DNA of 64,000 nt from Proteles cristata cristata (GCA_017311185.1 JAESUZ010002551.1:2480001-2544000), one strand, 5' to 3'; shown: positions 49,664 to 63,249, counted from the stretch's first letter. Program-made: numbers and translations. Notes: generated from the letters alone by a model not told the origin.

Positions 49664-49901
49664 TTTTTAATTTAAAAAAAAAATTTTTTTTTTTTTATGT
49701 TTTATTTATTTCTAGGAGAGAGAGAGACAGCGTGATCAGGGGAGGGTCAGAGAGAGAGGGAGACACAGACTCTGAAACAGGCTCCAGGCTCTGAGCTGGC
49801 AGTCAGCACAGAGCCCGACGCGGGGCTCGAACCCACGAACCGTGAGATCATGACCCAAGCGAAAGTCGGACGCTTAACCGACTAAGCCACCCAGGCGCCC
49901 C
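49664..49901 (-). mobile_element. Young CAN-SINE, antisense
   Basis: 'GTTTTATTTATTTCTAGGAG', 'GACGCGGGGCTCGAACCCAC', 'CCACCCAGGCGCCCC'. Target duplication AAAAATTTTAAATATTTT at 49646-49663 and 49902-49919. Confidence 0.94.
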
Positions 49902-50082
49902 AAAAATTTTAAATATTTTCTTAATTCTAAGACCTCATTTGTCTTTTTTGTTCCCATTCTTTAATAAATGTACCGTGGAGTTTTCCAGAGCTACATGGTG
50001 TATAATATTAGAATAGATTGAATACAGAAGCGGATACGGGGATTTAGCTGTCTTCTCTTCAACACAACATTAAGAAATGTTT

Positions 50083-50285
50083 GCAAAGAGGAGTGCCTGG
50101 CTGGTTTAGTCAGTTAAGCGTCCAACTCTTGATTTCAGCTCAGGTCATGATCTCGTGGTTTTTAAGTTCAAGCCCTTCATTGGGCTCTGTACTGATGGCA
50201 CAGAGCCTGCTTGAGATTCTGTCTCTTCTTCTCTCTGCCCTTACCTGCTTGTGTTTTCTATCTCAAAATAAATAAATAAATAAAT
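50083..50285 (+). mobile_element. CAN-SINE
   Basis: Head AGTGCCTGGCTGGTTTAGTC, 'CAACTCTTGATTTCAGCTCA', tail AAATAAATAAATAAATA. Confidence 0.88.
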
Positions 50286-51042
50286 ATATTTACAGAGATG
50301 TAAAAGAATGCTATTCTTGCTAATTTTTTTGTTGTTTTGGAAAATGCATGTTTTATAAAAAAATACATTACTCGAACGTAATTGTTTTGTTTACAATTAA
50401 CATATGGGGTGATCCTCACTTTGCACAGTTCCAATATGTACTAATTTCAGGTACCTGAAAATTTCGTTAATACCAGCCCTATAATAACAGTTCTTGTTTG
50501 ACTACCACCATATATTAACTGTAATTGCATAAAATAAAATTTTGTTGCTGGTACGTTAGTCTACAAATCACTGTTATTAAATGCTCATCATAACTAGTGA
50601 CCAATCACATCACTTCTTTCTAAGTGTGTCTAGCATTGGTCACTATTCATGTGTTGTTAGTTCATACACAGAGATCAAAACCTATCATTGTGTTGCTTCC
50701 TTGTGTCCCAGTGATAAAAACACATGTTTTACATAAACAGATAATTTAAAGAATGGCAAAGAAACAGAAAATCTGATATTGGAAGTGAAATTTGAATTGA
50801 ACTTGACTGGAATTATAGAAGACATAGTTGATCAAAGGAATATTGACATAGCTGCTATTCAAGGGAATTCAGGTATGCAGCCATAGGAACTTAGTGAAGG
50901 GGAATGTATTGATTTAAGAGAACAGAGTTGTTGTGCCAAAAAGGAGGTCCCAGTGTAAGTGGCACTCAGACCATTTCACATTATAGGACGTCTCAGAGAT
51001 GTTCATAGTTGGAAGTGCAAAGGATAAAATGTTGGAAACCGA

Positions 51043-51258
51043 GGGTGCCTGGGTGGCTCAGTTGGTTAAGCATCTGACTTTAGTTCAAGTCATGATTTCA
51101 CAGTTCATGAGTTTGAGTTCTGAATCTGGTGAGCACGAGACCTGCTTCTCTCTCTCTCCCACCCCTCTCCCCACCTCTGCCCCTTGTGGGATTCTCTCTC
51201 TCTCTCTCTCCATCCACTTCACTCACATGCACCCTCTCTCTCTCAAAAAAAAAAAAAA
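51043..51258 (+). mobile_element. CAN-SINE
   Basis: Head GGGTGCCTGGGTGGCTCAGT, CT-rich body, A tail. Target duplication TTGGAAACCGA (51032-51042) and TTGGAAACTGA (51259-51269). Confidence 0.9.
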
Positions 51259-51438
51259 ATTGGAAACTGATCCAAACTTAGGAATAATTAGCCAAGGCAT
51301 AGAAAATATGCTCAGCCTAAATCTTAAGTTATACACTAAGAAAGAATGCAAGCACTGTTCAAACCACTCTTGGTAAATTTTTTATAGAGAAGACATTTAA
51401 AATTTCTCAGTATTTCTAATGTTTTAAATTATACTGTT

Positions 51439-51637
51439 GAGGCTCCTGAGTAGCTCAGTCTGTTAGGCATCTGACTTTGGCCCAGGCTGTGATCTCGTAG
51501 CTCGTGAGTTCGAGCTCTGCATGGGGCTCTGCACTGACAGTGAGGAGCCTTCTTGGAATTCTCTCTCTCTCTCCCTTTCCTTCTCTTTCTTTTTCTCTTT
51601 CTGCTCCTCCCGTGCTTCTGTTCTCTCTCTCAAGATA
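51439..51637 (+). mobile_element. CAN-SINE, diverged
   Basis: Head AGGCTCCTGAGTAGCTCAGT, 'GCTCGTGAGTTCGAGCTCTG', CT-rich body ending CTCAAGATAAATTATAG. Confidence 0.87.
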
Positions 51638-52149
51638 AATTATAGTGTATTTTATAAATATTTCACTGGTTTTTAAAAATTATTTCTTTATACATTATAC
51701 CTGGCAGCAAAGAGAGTTTTTTAATACAGAGTTTTTGGATGTAATCCACATAAATAAATCTCTTTATATTTCCCTTTATATTATATCCTGTGTTTTCTGT
51801 TTTGATTGAACAGTATAAGCAATAACTCTAAAGCCTAAGAAATAATTTGTATTCCTTTATCTCCCTCATAGTTTACATTTCTAATTACTTAACTCTCATA
51901 GTTATCTCCATTGCCTCCTTCCTCACTCATTGTCCTTACTTAGGCATTCATTTGTCACCCTTAATAAGTCATGACTCTAAAGGGAGGGCATGAGGGAGTT
52001 GCTTTAGATGACAGAACTGTACTGTATCCTGACTTTGATAGTGGTTACACGAGTATTGTTATATGTTAATAATCATAAAATTTTCTTTTGTCTTGCTGTG
52101 ATATTGGCATTTAAATACTTCTTTGTTCTTTGAAAATAGGGCTTACAAA

Positions 52150-52400
52150 TAAATGAACAAGTACTTACCAACAACAGTGTTCAAGGCATTGTCCTCTGTG
52201 CTGAGGAATATATAAATGTGCAGAAGACATGTTTCTGCCCTAAAGGAGTTTATATTATAGTAAGATTGAGAACCACAGATAACAACAGTAGGATAAACTG
52301 TAATGCTACTTAAGGAAGATACGATAGGAATATGCAGGAGGATAATTCTTCATTGAAGAGGTGGCATTTGAGCTAAGTCTTGGAAAACATTGATTACTGA
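52150..52400 (+). repeat. Old L2-type remnant (tentative)
   Basis: 'AACAAGTACTTACCAACAAC', 'CAAGGCATTGTCCTCTGTGC', 'TGCCCTAAAGGAGTTTATAT' and 'GTGGCATTTGAGCTAAGTCT' follow a common old-repeat order. Ends about 480 bases before exon 2. Confidence 0.5.
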
Positions 52401-52849
52401 CAGTCAAAAATAGAGACAAAGGACATTCTGATAAGGAGAAATATAGCACACTTGACAGATTTGTAAGTTTTCCTGTTTACGAAGGTCATAAAAACTTAGG
52501 ATCTATACTTCATGCAATCTCTCATCCTATTTGATTCAGTTTTGTGCTCTAAAACTCTTAAAAGCATTTGGGTCTGACACATTTCTTACAAATAGTATTG
52601 TAGCTTTTGAGTCTTGGAGTTAATTTAGGTCAGTTTTAAAATTCATATTTTAATGTCTGTAAAGACAGTGAGCTATTCCTAAGTCTTAGTGTGATCAGTA
52701 GATAGTAAATGTATAAGTGAAAGCCTGAAATTCATATAAAATTTTCTATTTACAGAATTAATTTGAATAGGTAGAGTTTTCAATATATATAATACTTAGA
52801 AAGTATTTTTGTAATAAATGCTTTCTTTTCATTTTTCCTAGTTGGGTGA

Positions 52850-53035
<186 letters not shown>

Positions 53036-53253
53036 TAATAAACTGGAAATTTTACAAGCCATACAGTCTGGTGTGATTTAGACAATAGCCATTCTCCATC
53101 TTGAGAAACATAAAATTGATTTTAGAATGCCTAATCTTTTGGCTTGTCCTTTGTCCCTAGAAAATAATTTCTGTTCTCAGATTTATGTTTATTTCCAGGA
53201 TTCATTAAGAGTGTTGAGTGTATTGTCACATACAAGGAGAAAAGTCACTTTTC

Positions 53254-53478
53254 TTTTTTTTTAATCTGTTTTTTTTTTAAAAATTTATTTCTGAGAGAGA
53301 GACAGACAGTTTGAGAAGGGGAGGGTCAGAGAGAGAGGGAGATACAGAATCTGAAATAGTCTCCAGGCTCTGAGCTGTCAGCACAGAGCCTGACGCAAGG
53401 CCAGAACCCACGAACCGTGAGATCATGACTTGTGCCGAAGCTGGACGCTTAACTCACTGAGCCACCCAGGCGCCCCGA
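53254..53478 (-). mobile_element. CAN-SINE, antisense, close to exon 2
   Basis: 'TTTATTTCTGAGAGAGAGAC', 'GGCCAGAACCCACGAACCGT', 'GAGCCACCCAGGCGCCCC'. Target duplication AAAAGTCACTTTTC on both sides (53240-53253; 53479-53492). Confidence 0.93.
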
Positions 53479-54701
53479 AAAAGTCACTTTTCATAAGTAA
53501 TTAAAATGAAAGCTTAAATTAAAAGGTAGCCTATTTTCAAAGGTTACTAGGTGCTATTTTAACCAGTTTACAAAGGCATAAAATTTGTTTGCCTAATCTT
53601 TACTTCGTTAAACTTTGGAATCTTTGAACTTTTCTTTTTACCATAAATAGTTAAAAGAGGTATGTAAAATGATGTTCAACTATGGTTTTCTTAAAATAAA
53701 TCAGTAAATATATTCACATTAGAAGGATGATTCTTTGGTCTCTCAGAATTATAAGAAATATTTACATTAAAATACCTGTAAACATAAGCTAATAACACCA
53801 AGAAATATTATGTAGTATAAATCAGTAGTAATAAATAATAACTTTATCACATCAATTCCATTATTTATCTTCCTAAAGGAAACTTGATCATCAAAAGTTT
53901 TTACTTAAGTTTTTATTATCTTTACTATCTTAATGGTATTGTTTTAAATCAGTAATCTGCTTTCATAATATAATTTAAGAGAATTGCAAATTTAACCTAA
54001 TGTTTAATTCTTTTCTATGCTTTTTGATGCTGAAAGCATCAAGTTTTTACTCTCAACTGTTTAAATAACTTGAGTGGTCCTTTGGGCCTATAACAAAGGG
54101 TTAAATTTAATTTCGTGGAAAAACAAAATCTGGATTCAGTCAGCCCTTTGTGATTTAAAATGGGGCCCATAACATTACTGATGCTCTTTTTCTGTTAAAA
54201 GTTTGTTATTTTGCATTTAAAAAGTTATTTTTTACTTATTTTTGCTGTACTGCATTTCCTAAATTTTCTGCCATTAATGTTACCTGTTATAAGAAAATAA
54301 GTTTTTATAAAAGCAAAGGCTACGAGAAGACTTTGAGATATTGTCAGGTTACTGTATTGTGTGGTGATCATATTTTAGAAATATAAATTTATAAATAATA
54401 CTTGAGTTAATAAACACATGCAACACAGTAGACCTTGATGTACCTTAAAATTTACAAATGTTTTATCACAAGACTTCACTTGCCTTGATGCAGTATACCA
54501 TTTAGCATATAATTCACTCACAAAATACATAACTATCAGCAGAAAACAGGCCATGTTGAGATATCCATGCCGAGTGATTGGGCATACTCCTGACCACATA
54601 AGTAGACCCCTTCTGCACAATAGTCTGCCATCTTCTGAGTCAGACGTCAGCAAAATATAGATGATAGATCTTTAGAATTACTGAATAGTGAACATTATTT
54701 C

Positions 54702-54924
54702 TTTTTTTTATGTGTATTTATTTTGTGAGAGAGAGAGGGTGCGAGCAGGGGAGGGACAGAAAGAAAAGGAGAGAGAGAGAGAGGAAGAGAGAGAATCCTT
54801 AGCAGGCTCTACACTATCAGCACAGAGCCCAACATGGGGCTCCATCTCACAAACTGTGAAATCGTGAACCTGAGCTGAAATCAAGTCAGATGCTTAACTG
54901 ACTGAGCCACACAGGTACCCCCAA
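54702..54924 (-). mobile_element. CAN-SINE, antisense
   Basis: 'GTGTATTTATTTTGTGAGAG', (GA)n, 'GAGCCACACAGGTACCCC'. Target duplication TGAACATTATTTC (54689-54701) and TGAATGTTATTTC (54925-54937). Confidence 0.9.
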
Positions 54925-55185
54925 TGAATGTTATTTCAGGGATTCCATTGAACTACCATGTTGAAAATAGAATTTCTAGTTGATTTATGGATGAGAATCC
55001 CACTAGTGTGGCTCAGACAGTAAGAATGATGATACAGTGAAATTTGTGTTAATTTTTTAAGCTAAGTAAAATTAATTATTTAAAGTAAGCTTTTAAAAAA
55101 GTTTCTATAGATTGACTAATGTAGTCACTGTAATTAGTATAAACATGAATCATGAAATGATACTTAACTTTTGAGATGAGCTGTT

Positions 55186-55418
55186 TAAAATTTTTTTAAT
55201 GTTTATTTTGAGAGACAGAGACAGAAAGAGAGAGAAAGACAGACACAGAGTGCGAGTGGGGTTGAGGCAGAGAGAGAGGGCATCACATAATCTGAACAAG
55301 ATTCCAGGCTCTGAGCTGTCAGCACAGAGCCTGATATCAGGCTCTATCCCATGAGCCACAAGATCATGACCTGAGCCAAAGTCAGACCACTTAAGCGACT
55401 GAGACACCCGGGCACCCC
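55186..55418 (-). mobile_element. CAN-SINE, antisense
   Basis: 'ATGTTTATTTTGAGAGACAG', 'CTGAGCTGTCAGCACAGAGC', 'GAGACACCCGGGCACCCC'. Confidence 0.9.
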
Positions 55419-56999
55419 TATAAGTACAGATTTAAAATGTAGAACTTTGTGGATTTGTGAGACTTACTTTTCTCCAGGTACTTTTTATTTTTGAAATAAA
55501 AGAGCATTTAGTTTAAATGCTAAATTTTTCAGAGAAAGGTAAAATCCACCCCCAGGCACAAAATAGGCTGAACTGACACATGTAAAGTGGAAAACTGAAA
55601 GTTATTTACTTAATTCATTCTAAAAGTCCCAGTATTGAAAAGGAAGGTTTTAAAACCACAGCTATTAATCTCCTTTACAGTTATCTCTCAATAAAATAAT
55701 GATCTTACTTTACTGGAATATAGCTGAGAACTAGGAATTATTCACAGAATATAGAAATCAAAAAGACCTCAGTTCAGATCTTAACTAATTTTGAGCTTTT
55801 ATTTATTTTAAAGTCTCCTCCTCTCCACCCATCTGCACCTGCCCTAATAAAAGCCACTGTAGACACTGGCTGTATAGGTGGAGTGTTTGGTTGAAGCAGA
55901 TCAAGAAAATTGGGCACTTTACCTGCTCAGAAGCAGTTATACCCCACCCTGCAAATCAGTAGTATTACTGTAGGTAGGACTATGAATCACAGATTAAAAA
56001 TTTCTCTAATTTCTGTCCTTCTGAAGCAATGTACTCAACAATACTCATGACTGGTACACATACAGTCTTTGTTTCAGTACTTCTGATGTCTGGGAACTTA
56101 GGATAGTAAAGCAGTTCATCACATTTATGGGCAGTTTGAATTGTTACAAAATTCTTATGTAAATGAAGCCAACCTATCTGACTCTGCTTTGATCTGTTTT
56201 CTGCCACTTTTTTTTCCAGTTTTGAACCTAATATTAAAAGACTGCTGTTATATAACTCTTTCTCCTCAGTTCTCCTTTTTTCTAGGTAATGTATCCGTAG
56301 TTTGTTCAACCTTCTGGAACCACCATATGCTTAGTTCTCCTGGTTTATCACTGGTTTATTAGTATTGCTCTTAAAATGTGATACTCATAGCTGAGTAAAG
56401 TGCTTCAGATAGGTCAACTCTGTATTAATTCAGAATTTAAGATTATGCTGACATTTTGATTCGCACATCACACTTTTGGTTTTCATTGAAATCAAGACTA
56501 AGTCAAATCCCATAGTTTTTCAGAAATTGACTATTGCTTATTTTAGGTTTTAGTAAATTCTCTAAATTAATTGCCTATGTACAAGTTTTATGGGGATAAA
56601 TACAGTATTATTTCCATTGTCATCCACTTTATAGATGGATGAGGTGGCTATAAAAAATTTTAGAACTTCTAAAGATGAAGTAGACTATTTTTTCCTATTT
56701 CTTTCACTATATACAAAAGCCTGGACATTATTATATAAAACGAATGAAGACCCCAAAAAGTAGAGAGAAGAAAGAAGACTGTTTAAGACTGTTTAGGGAC
56801 TCTGAAACTTTGAGAATGAAGTAGTTTGTTCTTTGAATTTTCTGATTGTCTTGTATACCAAGATTGGATAAGCCAGTTGCTTATAGACCTCAATATGTGC
56901 AGAAAGCAAGATGGAAGACTTTTAGTACCAGTTCTGTGCCACAGAAAAAATGTGGTACCACCCCCTCCCAGGCCAGAAAAGCCTAAGGGGGCACTTCTC

Positions 57000-58430
57000 C
57001 TGAGGGTATAACAGTATATCCCACCAGCACCATCAGAGTGGTGTCAAAGAAGACCATGCAGAGAACTAGGACTTGAGAACTGGGACTTATTCCCTCCTGG
57101 CTGGTCGTGAGCCTTCTCTTCCCATCTTACCTCTTACCCTCACCATGTTAATGGAGAGCTTGGATTTCCATTCCCAACCCAGTAGTAATGAGGGGTCATT
57201 GCCCTGCCATCCTGAAGTTGTGTCAGAAGAGACCTATTGGAGACGGAGGTCTTAAACCATCGCCCAGTAATAACAAGGCTACCCCCAGTGCATTGGCAGT
57301 GGAGACCTTGTAGGAAGCCTGGACTCCCACCTCCACCTAGCAGTAATGAGAACTCCCCTCTCAAATGTCAGTGGAAGTCAAATGGAAACATTGGACTTCT
57401 CCCTCCGCTTGGCAGTAATGAAGTGGTCCCACCATTCTTGACCTTCGCCTGCCAGAACTGTCATAGAAAGCCAGTGAAAACAAAGTTTAAGTAAGACCCC
57501 AAGACTCATAACATGAACATGTTTAAGTTTCATACGAAGATCACTTGTCATAACAAGAACCAAAATCTCAAATTAAATGACAAAAGACAACCAATAGAGG
57601 TCAACACTGAGATTACAGAAGTACTAGTGACAAAGATCATAAATTGATCATGATAAAAATACTTCAGTGAGCAGTTAGAAACATGCTTGAAACAAATGAA
57701 AAAGTAGACAACATCAACAAAGAAATAGAAGACATAAAGAAGAACCAAATAGAAACTTTGGTACAGAAAGTACAAAACCAAAATAAAAAGCTCAATGAAT
57801 AGGCTCAATAGGAAGATGCAAGGGGCAGAGGAAAAAAATCAGTGAACTAGAGGACAATAGAAAAATTTTAATCTAAATAATAAAGACTAGAAATAATCTA
57901 AAATTAGAAAGTGGACTTAAAAAATGAACAGAGCCACAGGGACTTGTGGAACTATAATAAAAAATCTAAATCTCTTTTTATCAGAAGATCTGAAGGAGAG
58001 TGAAAGGAAAGGACTGAAAAGGTGCTAAAAAAATAATGGTTGAAAATTTCCCAAATTTAGCAAGAGACATAAACATACATATTTGAGAAACTGGGTGAAT
58101 CACAGAGTAAATCCAAAGAAATTCATGCAAAGACATATTATAATTAAACTTTTGAGAAATAAAGACAAAGAAAAAATGTTGTAAGTAGCCAGAGAAAAAT
58201 GACACTCTGTAAGGAAAAAACTGTTTGAATGCAGGCAGATTTCTTATCAGAAACCATGGAAACACTTCTTTTCAGTGCTAGGAGAAATATGTCAGCAGAG
58301 ACTCCTGTAGCATAAATTTTTTTCAGTGATGAAGAAATCTAGACATTCTCAAAACAAGGAGAACTAAGCAATTTGTCACTAGTAGAATGGCTAAAGACTG
58401 CCATGAAGCAGAAATGAGATGATAAGGAAT
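57000..58430 (+). repeat. Old L1 5' UTR and ORF1 remains
   Basis: 57000-57480 carries short repeated phrases around GGCAGTAATGA/AGCAGTAATGA (57181, 57340, 57411), as in old L1 5' UTRs. From 57640, 'AAATAGAAGACATAAAGAAG' and 'GGTTGAAAATTTCCCAAATT', then 'CAAAGAAATTCATGCAAAGA' and 'CTTATCAGAAACCATGGAAA' fit a degraded ORF1. Many stops. Confidence 0.6.
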
Positions 58431-58439
58431 AAAATACAA

Positions 58440-58735
58440 TAATTTCCATTTTTTTTTTTTTTTAGTTTTTGTTCCTTCTTTTTGTGATTTCTCTGTTTTC
58501 TTTGGCTTGTCTTCCTGTGGACTACTTGAATGTTTTTTAGAATTCCATTTTTATCTATCTGTATTGTTTTTGAGTGCATCTTTTGGTATAGATTTTTTAG
58601 TATTTGCTCCAGGTATTATGTTGTATATACAGAAGTTATCACAATCACAAGTTTCATCATTTTCTTGTCTTAAATTTAAAAATTATGCCTTTCTTAATTT
58701 CCATTCACTCCCCCCCCATTTATAATATCATTGCT
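58440..58735 (-). repeat. Old L1 fragment, antisense
   Basis: 'GGCTTGTCTTCCTGTGGACT', 'TTGAGTGCATCTTTTGGTAT' and 'GTATTTGCTCCAGGTATTAT' match reverse-strand old L1 sequence. It lies between two sense L1 pieces, so it is a separate insertion or an inversion. Confidence 0.5.
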
Positions 58736-59335
58736 TTAAAAAGTTAAAAGTAGATCTACCCTACAGTCCAGTAATCACACTAATACTAGGTATTTACCTG
58801 AAGAATACGAAAACACTAACTTCATAGGATATATGTACCCCTGTGTGTATTGCAGCATTATTTATAATTGCCAAATTATAGAAGTGGCCTAAGTGTCCAC
58901 CAGTAGATGAATGGATGAATAAGATGTGATACACACACACACACACATTGGACATTATCTAGCCATAAAAAAAGAATTAAAACTTACCATTTACAACAAC
59001 ATGGATGGAGGTAAAGAGTATAATGCTATTAAACAAAACAGAGACAAATACTTTATGATTTCACTTATGGAATTTAACAAAGAAAATAAATAAACAGTGA
59101 GGAAGAAAGAGACACACCAAGAAATAGACTCTTAACTATCTATGGAGAACAAATGATGGTTAATACAGGGAAGGAAGGTGGGAGGATAGGTGAAATAGGC
59201 GATGGGGATTAAGAGTACACTTATGATGACCACTGAGTAGTGTCTAGAATTGTTGAATCACTATATTGTATACCTAAAACTAATACAACACTGTATGTTA
59301 ACTATACTGGAATTAAAATAAAAAAGTGAAAAAAT
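58736..59335 (+). repeat. Old L1 3' end with (AC)9
   Basis: 'GTCCAGTAATCACACTAATA', 'GCAGCATTATTTATAATTGC', 'GTGTCCACCAGTAGATGAAT' and the end 'TATGTTAACTATACTGGAAT'. A short (AC)n lies at 58930-58947. Confidence 0.8.
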
Positions 59336-60483
59336 ACATATAAATGTTTTAAATATTTCCCTTATAATAGATTAGAACCACCTTAGACAGTGTTAGAACT
59401 TTTGTTTTTACCGTTAAACTTAATTGAGAAGACTCAAGAGGAGAAGGTTGGCCTATTTCAGGTTGCTGATTTGTCCAGCACAAAGCCTGGGATGTATGGG
59501 GCAAGGAAACTTACCTGCCCTGTCATTTCTTGGCTTCTAAGATCTCTAATCTGGGTTCCTTTTATTCTCCATCTTCAGAGTCTTTTTGTTTTAATGTAAT
59601 GTCTAGTGTTTTTAGTTATATTTAACAAGAGGAAAGTGCATCTGCTTTGTCCTGTCTGGTACCAGAATTCTCATTCAATTTTTTAATATGAAGAATTATA
59701 TCATTAGTGTTCCTGATGTTTAATCCATATATTCTTGGGATCTAATTTGAGCCTCATGTATTGTTTTCATATACTAGGCCAGATTTAGAATTTAGTTTGC
59801 TAGTGTTTTAGGAGTTTGGGTTCTATGTAATTTCTGTTGTATACTTGTTTTGGTTTTTGTTATGAAGATTATATTAGCCTCACTAAACAAATCAAAAGTG
59901 TTTTATTTTTTTTATTATTCTTTGGAAGAATTTTCTATAAGCTTGGAATTGTCTGTTAGAAAGAATTTGTGAGCAAAAACTGTGGATTATTTGGGGAGTG
60001 TGTGTGCTTACAGGTCTCTTTAGGTTGTTGACTTCTTTTCTGTATTCTCTACTACAGTTACCAGTTTCTTCTTTACTGTACACTCTTAATTGTTTAATCC
60101 CTATTCAATTGCTGTTTTTCCTTTCAATGTGCCACATTTAAAATAGATAAATTTATGTAAATGGTTTTAAAAAGTTCAAGTTCACTGAAGAGATCTAAAA
60201 ACTTAAAGCTGAATTTTTACAGAACTTAGACCCTACTCATAGTTATGTGTGAGCCATCCACCCCCTAATCTAAAGGATATAACATGTTTCATTCAGATTG
60301 CTCTTAAGAAAAAAAATTCCTTCGGTGTTATTTATATGCAGTTGTCAGCTAGTTGGTCCCTTTTGCATCCCTAATATTATTAATTCTTTTTCTATTTTTT
60401 TCATAAGCAGTATTGCCAGAGGTTTGTTAATTTTGTTAGTCTTCCAAGTAATTAACTTAGGGCTTTTTGTTCATTTAAGTATG

Positions 60484-61420
60484 TGCCGGGAGCCGCACTG
60501 GCCTCTCTGGATGCCAGTCACAGCAAGGAAATGGCAATGTTTGCAGCTCCTGCCATGAGAAACGAAAACTGGTATCTCTTTCTGCTACTACTGGCTCATG
60601 TTGGAAATAAGCCCCCTGGTATTGAGCAGGCCTCACAGTATTCCATATCAGACCCATATTCCAAACACAGATACCTCATAAAGAAAAGCATATTCCTGCC
60701 TTTGCAAAAGAGATTTTAGATAAAAGCTCTGTGGATGATTGTAAAAAGCCTCTTCCTATGGGCCTTGTATATCAAAGACAATTGAGCCTGGCCACAAGAC
60801 AAAGAGCCTAATTTAGAGTTAAGGAACAAATGGAGGCAGAACTTAATTTAATATAATACTTACACTTTCTTCTAACTGGTGATATATGGCAATCCCTTCC
60901 CCAAGGCCTACATTCCACAAACACCCTCCCGTACTGGCAGCTGGGATGAGGATAGATAAGAGTAGTTAACACCTAACCCAAAAGCAAAAGGTTAACATAT
61001 TTAGGGCCCCCACAGTGTTCACACATTCAGCATCAAATAGGTTTCCACAAACAAACCAGTTCAAAACATTCATCCTCTTGAGAGCCAGATGGAATGACTC
61101 CTAGCTTATCTATATAAAATTAAATATTATCCTGTTTTTCACTAAGAGCATCCTGTTAATTCCTTGGTTGGAAATTCACTATGACTGAGATAATTCTACA
61201 GAATATCAAAAACTCGTTATCGCAAAAGGCTTCCCATTGTAAAAATTCCTTTCTCTGACCTCATGTTGTTACTGAACCTTTAAATAAAGACACCGAAACC
61301 GACAGGACAGAGATGCCTGCCTGGTGATCAGAAAGAATCTCCGGGGCTCTCTCACTCTCTCTCTGCCAACACCGTCCATTCTTCAGGGTCCCCTGGACCT
61401 GCCGGAGCCGGCCTCCGACA
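60484..61420 (+). mobile_element. Solo LTR of a class II (betaretrovirus-like) endogenous retrovirus
   Basis: The 937-bp element starts TGCCGGGAGCCG and ends CGGCCTCCGACA, imperfect terminal inverted repeats with TG...CA ends. It is flanked by the 6-bp direct repeat AGTATG (60478-60483 and 61421-61426); 6 bp is the usual target size of class II elements. A TATA-like TATATAAAA (about 61111-61119) and AATAAA (61283-61288) are in the expected order. No internal viral genes remain, so it arose by LTR-LTR recombination. Same orientation as RUNDC3B. The short open frames inside are not viral proteins. Confidence 0.88.
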
Positions 61421-61725
61421 AGTATGCTAATGACATCATTATTTCCTCTATTATATTTTCTTTGAGTCTGTGTTATGTTGGGTTCCTAGCAGATTAAATT
61501 TCAAACTTCTCTCCAAGTACTGCTTTGATTATGTGTACAAGTTGGGATATATAGTATTTTTATTAATAATCATTTTGAAGTAACTTCTACTTTTCATTAT
61601 TACTCCTTTGTTTTGGCTATGTGTTGTTTAAAAGTTAATTTTTAGGGTTTCCATAAATAAGAAATTTTTACTTCTATGTTAATTGAATTATGGTCAAAGA
61701 ATTTGGTCTTTATGGCAGATTTCTT

Positions 61726-61953
61726 TAAAAAAATTTTTGTAATGTTTTTTAATTTATTTCTGAGAGAGAGAGACAGCGTGAGCAGGGGAGGGTCAGAGAG
61801 AGAGAGAGGGGGAGACACAGAATCTGAAGCAGGCTCCAGGCTCTGAGCTAGCTGTCAGCACAGAGCCTGACGCGGGGCCAGAACCCACGAACCTGAGATC
61901 ATGACCTGAGCCAAAGTCAGACGCTTAACTGACTGAGCCACCCAGACACCCCA
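61726..61953 (-). mobile_element. CAN-SINE, antisense
   Basis: 'TTTAATTTATTTCTGAGAGA', 'GCCAGAACCCACGAACCTGA', 'GAGCCACCCAGACACCCC'. Target duplication ATGGCAGATTTCTT (61712-61725) and ATGGCAGATTTTTT (61954-61967). Confidence 0.93.
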
Positions 61954-63249
61954 ATGGCAGATTTTTTGAAATTTGTAAGATTTGCTTAAAGGCCTAGGTT
62001 ATGGTTAGTTTTAATAAGTGTCTCATCTTGAGAATAGTGTATATTCTCTTACTATTGGTTATGTTTCTCAAGTATTACTTAAAACTTTTATAGCTTTATT
62101 AATAATTTAAAATTTGAAACTTATTCTTTTGATGGATTTAATAAGTTAGTCTTCCAGACGTGTAATTTTGCTTTTTATATTTTGAGTCTATTCTGGTATA
62201 TTCAGTTTTAGGGTTTTAATAGATGTCCTCATTTTCTGTTAACTTATCATATTTAGTTTCTTAAGGACTTCTATGATTTTTTTTATGTGCTAACTATATT
62301 TTAAAGTGTGTTTGTTATATATTATCCAGCATTTCCAATTTTCCTGCTGTTTTGTGTTAGGTATCAGGAAGATAGTCTTAAAATTCCAGGTTTCCCACTC
62401 CATAGACAAATTATTGCTATCTCTAAAGAGAGCTCTAAAATTTTCTCTTCTTTTCTTCTTTGAAAGTTATCCTTGTCTTTTGTTGTGAATAGTTTGAGTG
62501 AATAGTTAAACTTAATGGACAAAGTATGTATCATTGTGATAAACCAAGTATGGCCCTAATTTTAAATATTTATTAGTTCATTTTAGGTAGTCTCTACTGT
62601 CATGTGATTAAAAATATTTTCCATTAAAAAGCATTCAGACATATGTATATATGTTTACATAGTATGAAAAATTCTGTCATATATAATCATCGTATATGTT
62701 AATGTTTATGCAGAACAGTATGTAATTAATTGTATATATTTTTAAAGTAAAGACACCCCCTTTTTCTCATGTTCCTCTCTTTATATAAATTTACCTATTT
62801 CTGTCCTCCAGCCTGGGGTTTAAATTCCTTTTTTGTTTTTTTGAATACAAGATTCTTTTCTACTTGAGTGTGAGGTGTACTGGTTATTACCCATTGGAGC
62901 TTTTATTTGAGTAGTAATTCGTCTTCCAGTTCTGCTACATTCTTCTGTTTTCTTTTTAAGTCTTTCTAGCTGGTTCATAATAAGCTTTTCTTACAGATGG
63001 TTTTTCAGCTTCCTCTGCTGTTGTTATTGCATTCTGAACTCTTCATTTACTTTTTCTTATCCCTGACAAATTTCCTAAGAAAACTTATCATATTTTTCTG
63101 TTGTATCCTTTTTCAGGCAGCATGGGTTCTATTTATCATGTCTTTTACTACACTGTACGCGTTACCATATTACAGCCTTCCAATACTACAATTGAAAAAC
63201 CTAACTGAACTTTAAATGCTATCCAAGATGAAGCAAATCCACTACTATC

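Larger units (their letters stand above)
59640..62300 (-). repeat. Old antisense L1 ORF2 remains, interrupted
   Basis: 'GTTATGAAGATTATATTAGC', 'TATTCTTTGGAAGAATTTTC', 'ATTGAATTATGGTCAAAGAA' and 'GAATAGTGTATATTCTCTTA' are reverse-strand L1 phrases. The solo LTR and a SINE are inserted in it. Boundaries are approximate. Confidence 0.55.

Noticed and set aside
60298..60719. Open frames overlapping the solo LTR as viral genes
   Set aside because: They cross the LTR boundary and have no similarity to retroviral proteins; the element is a solo LTR.
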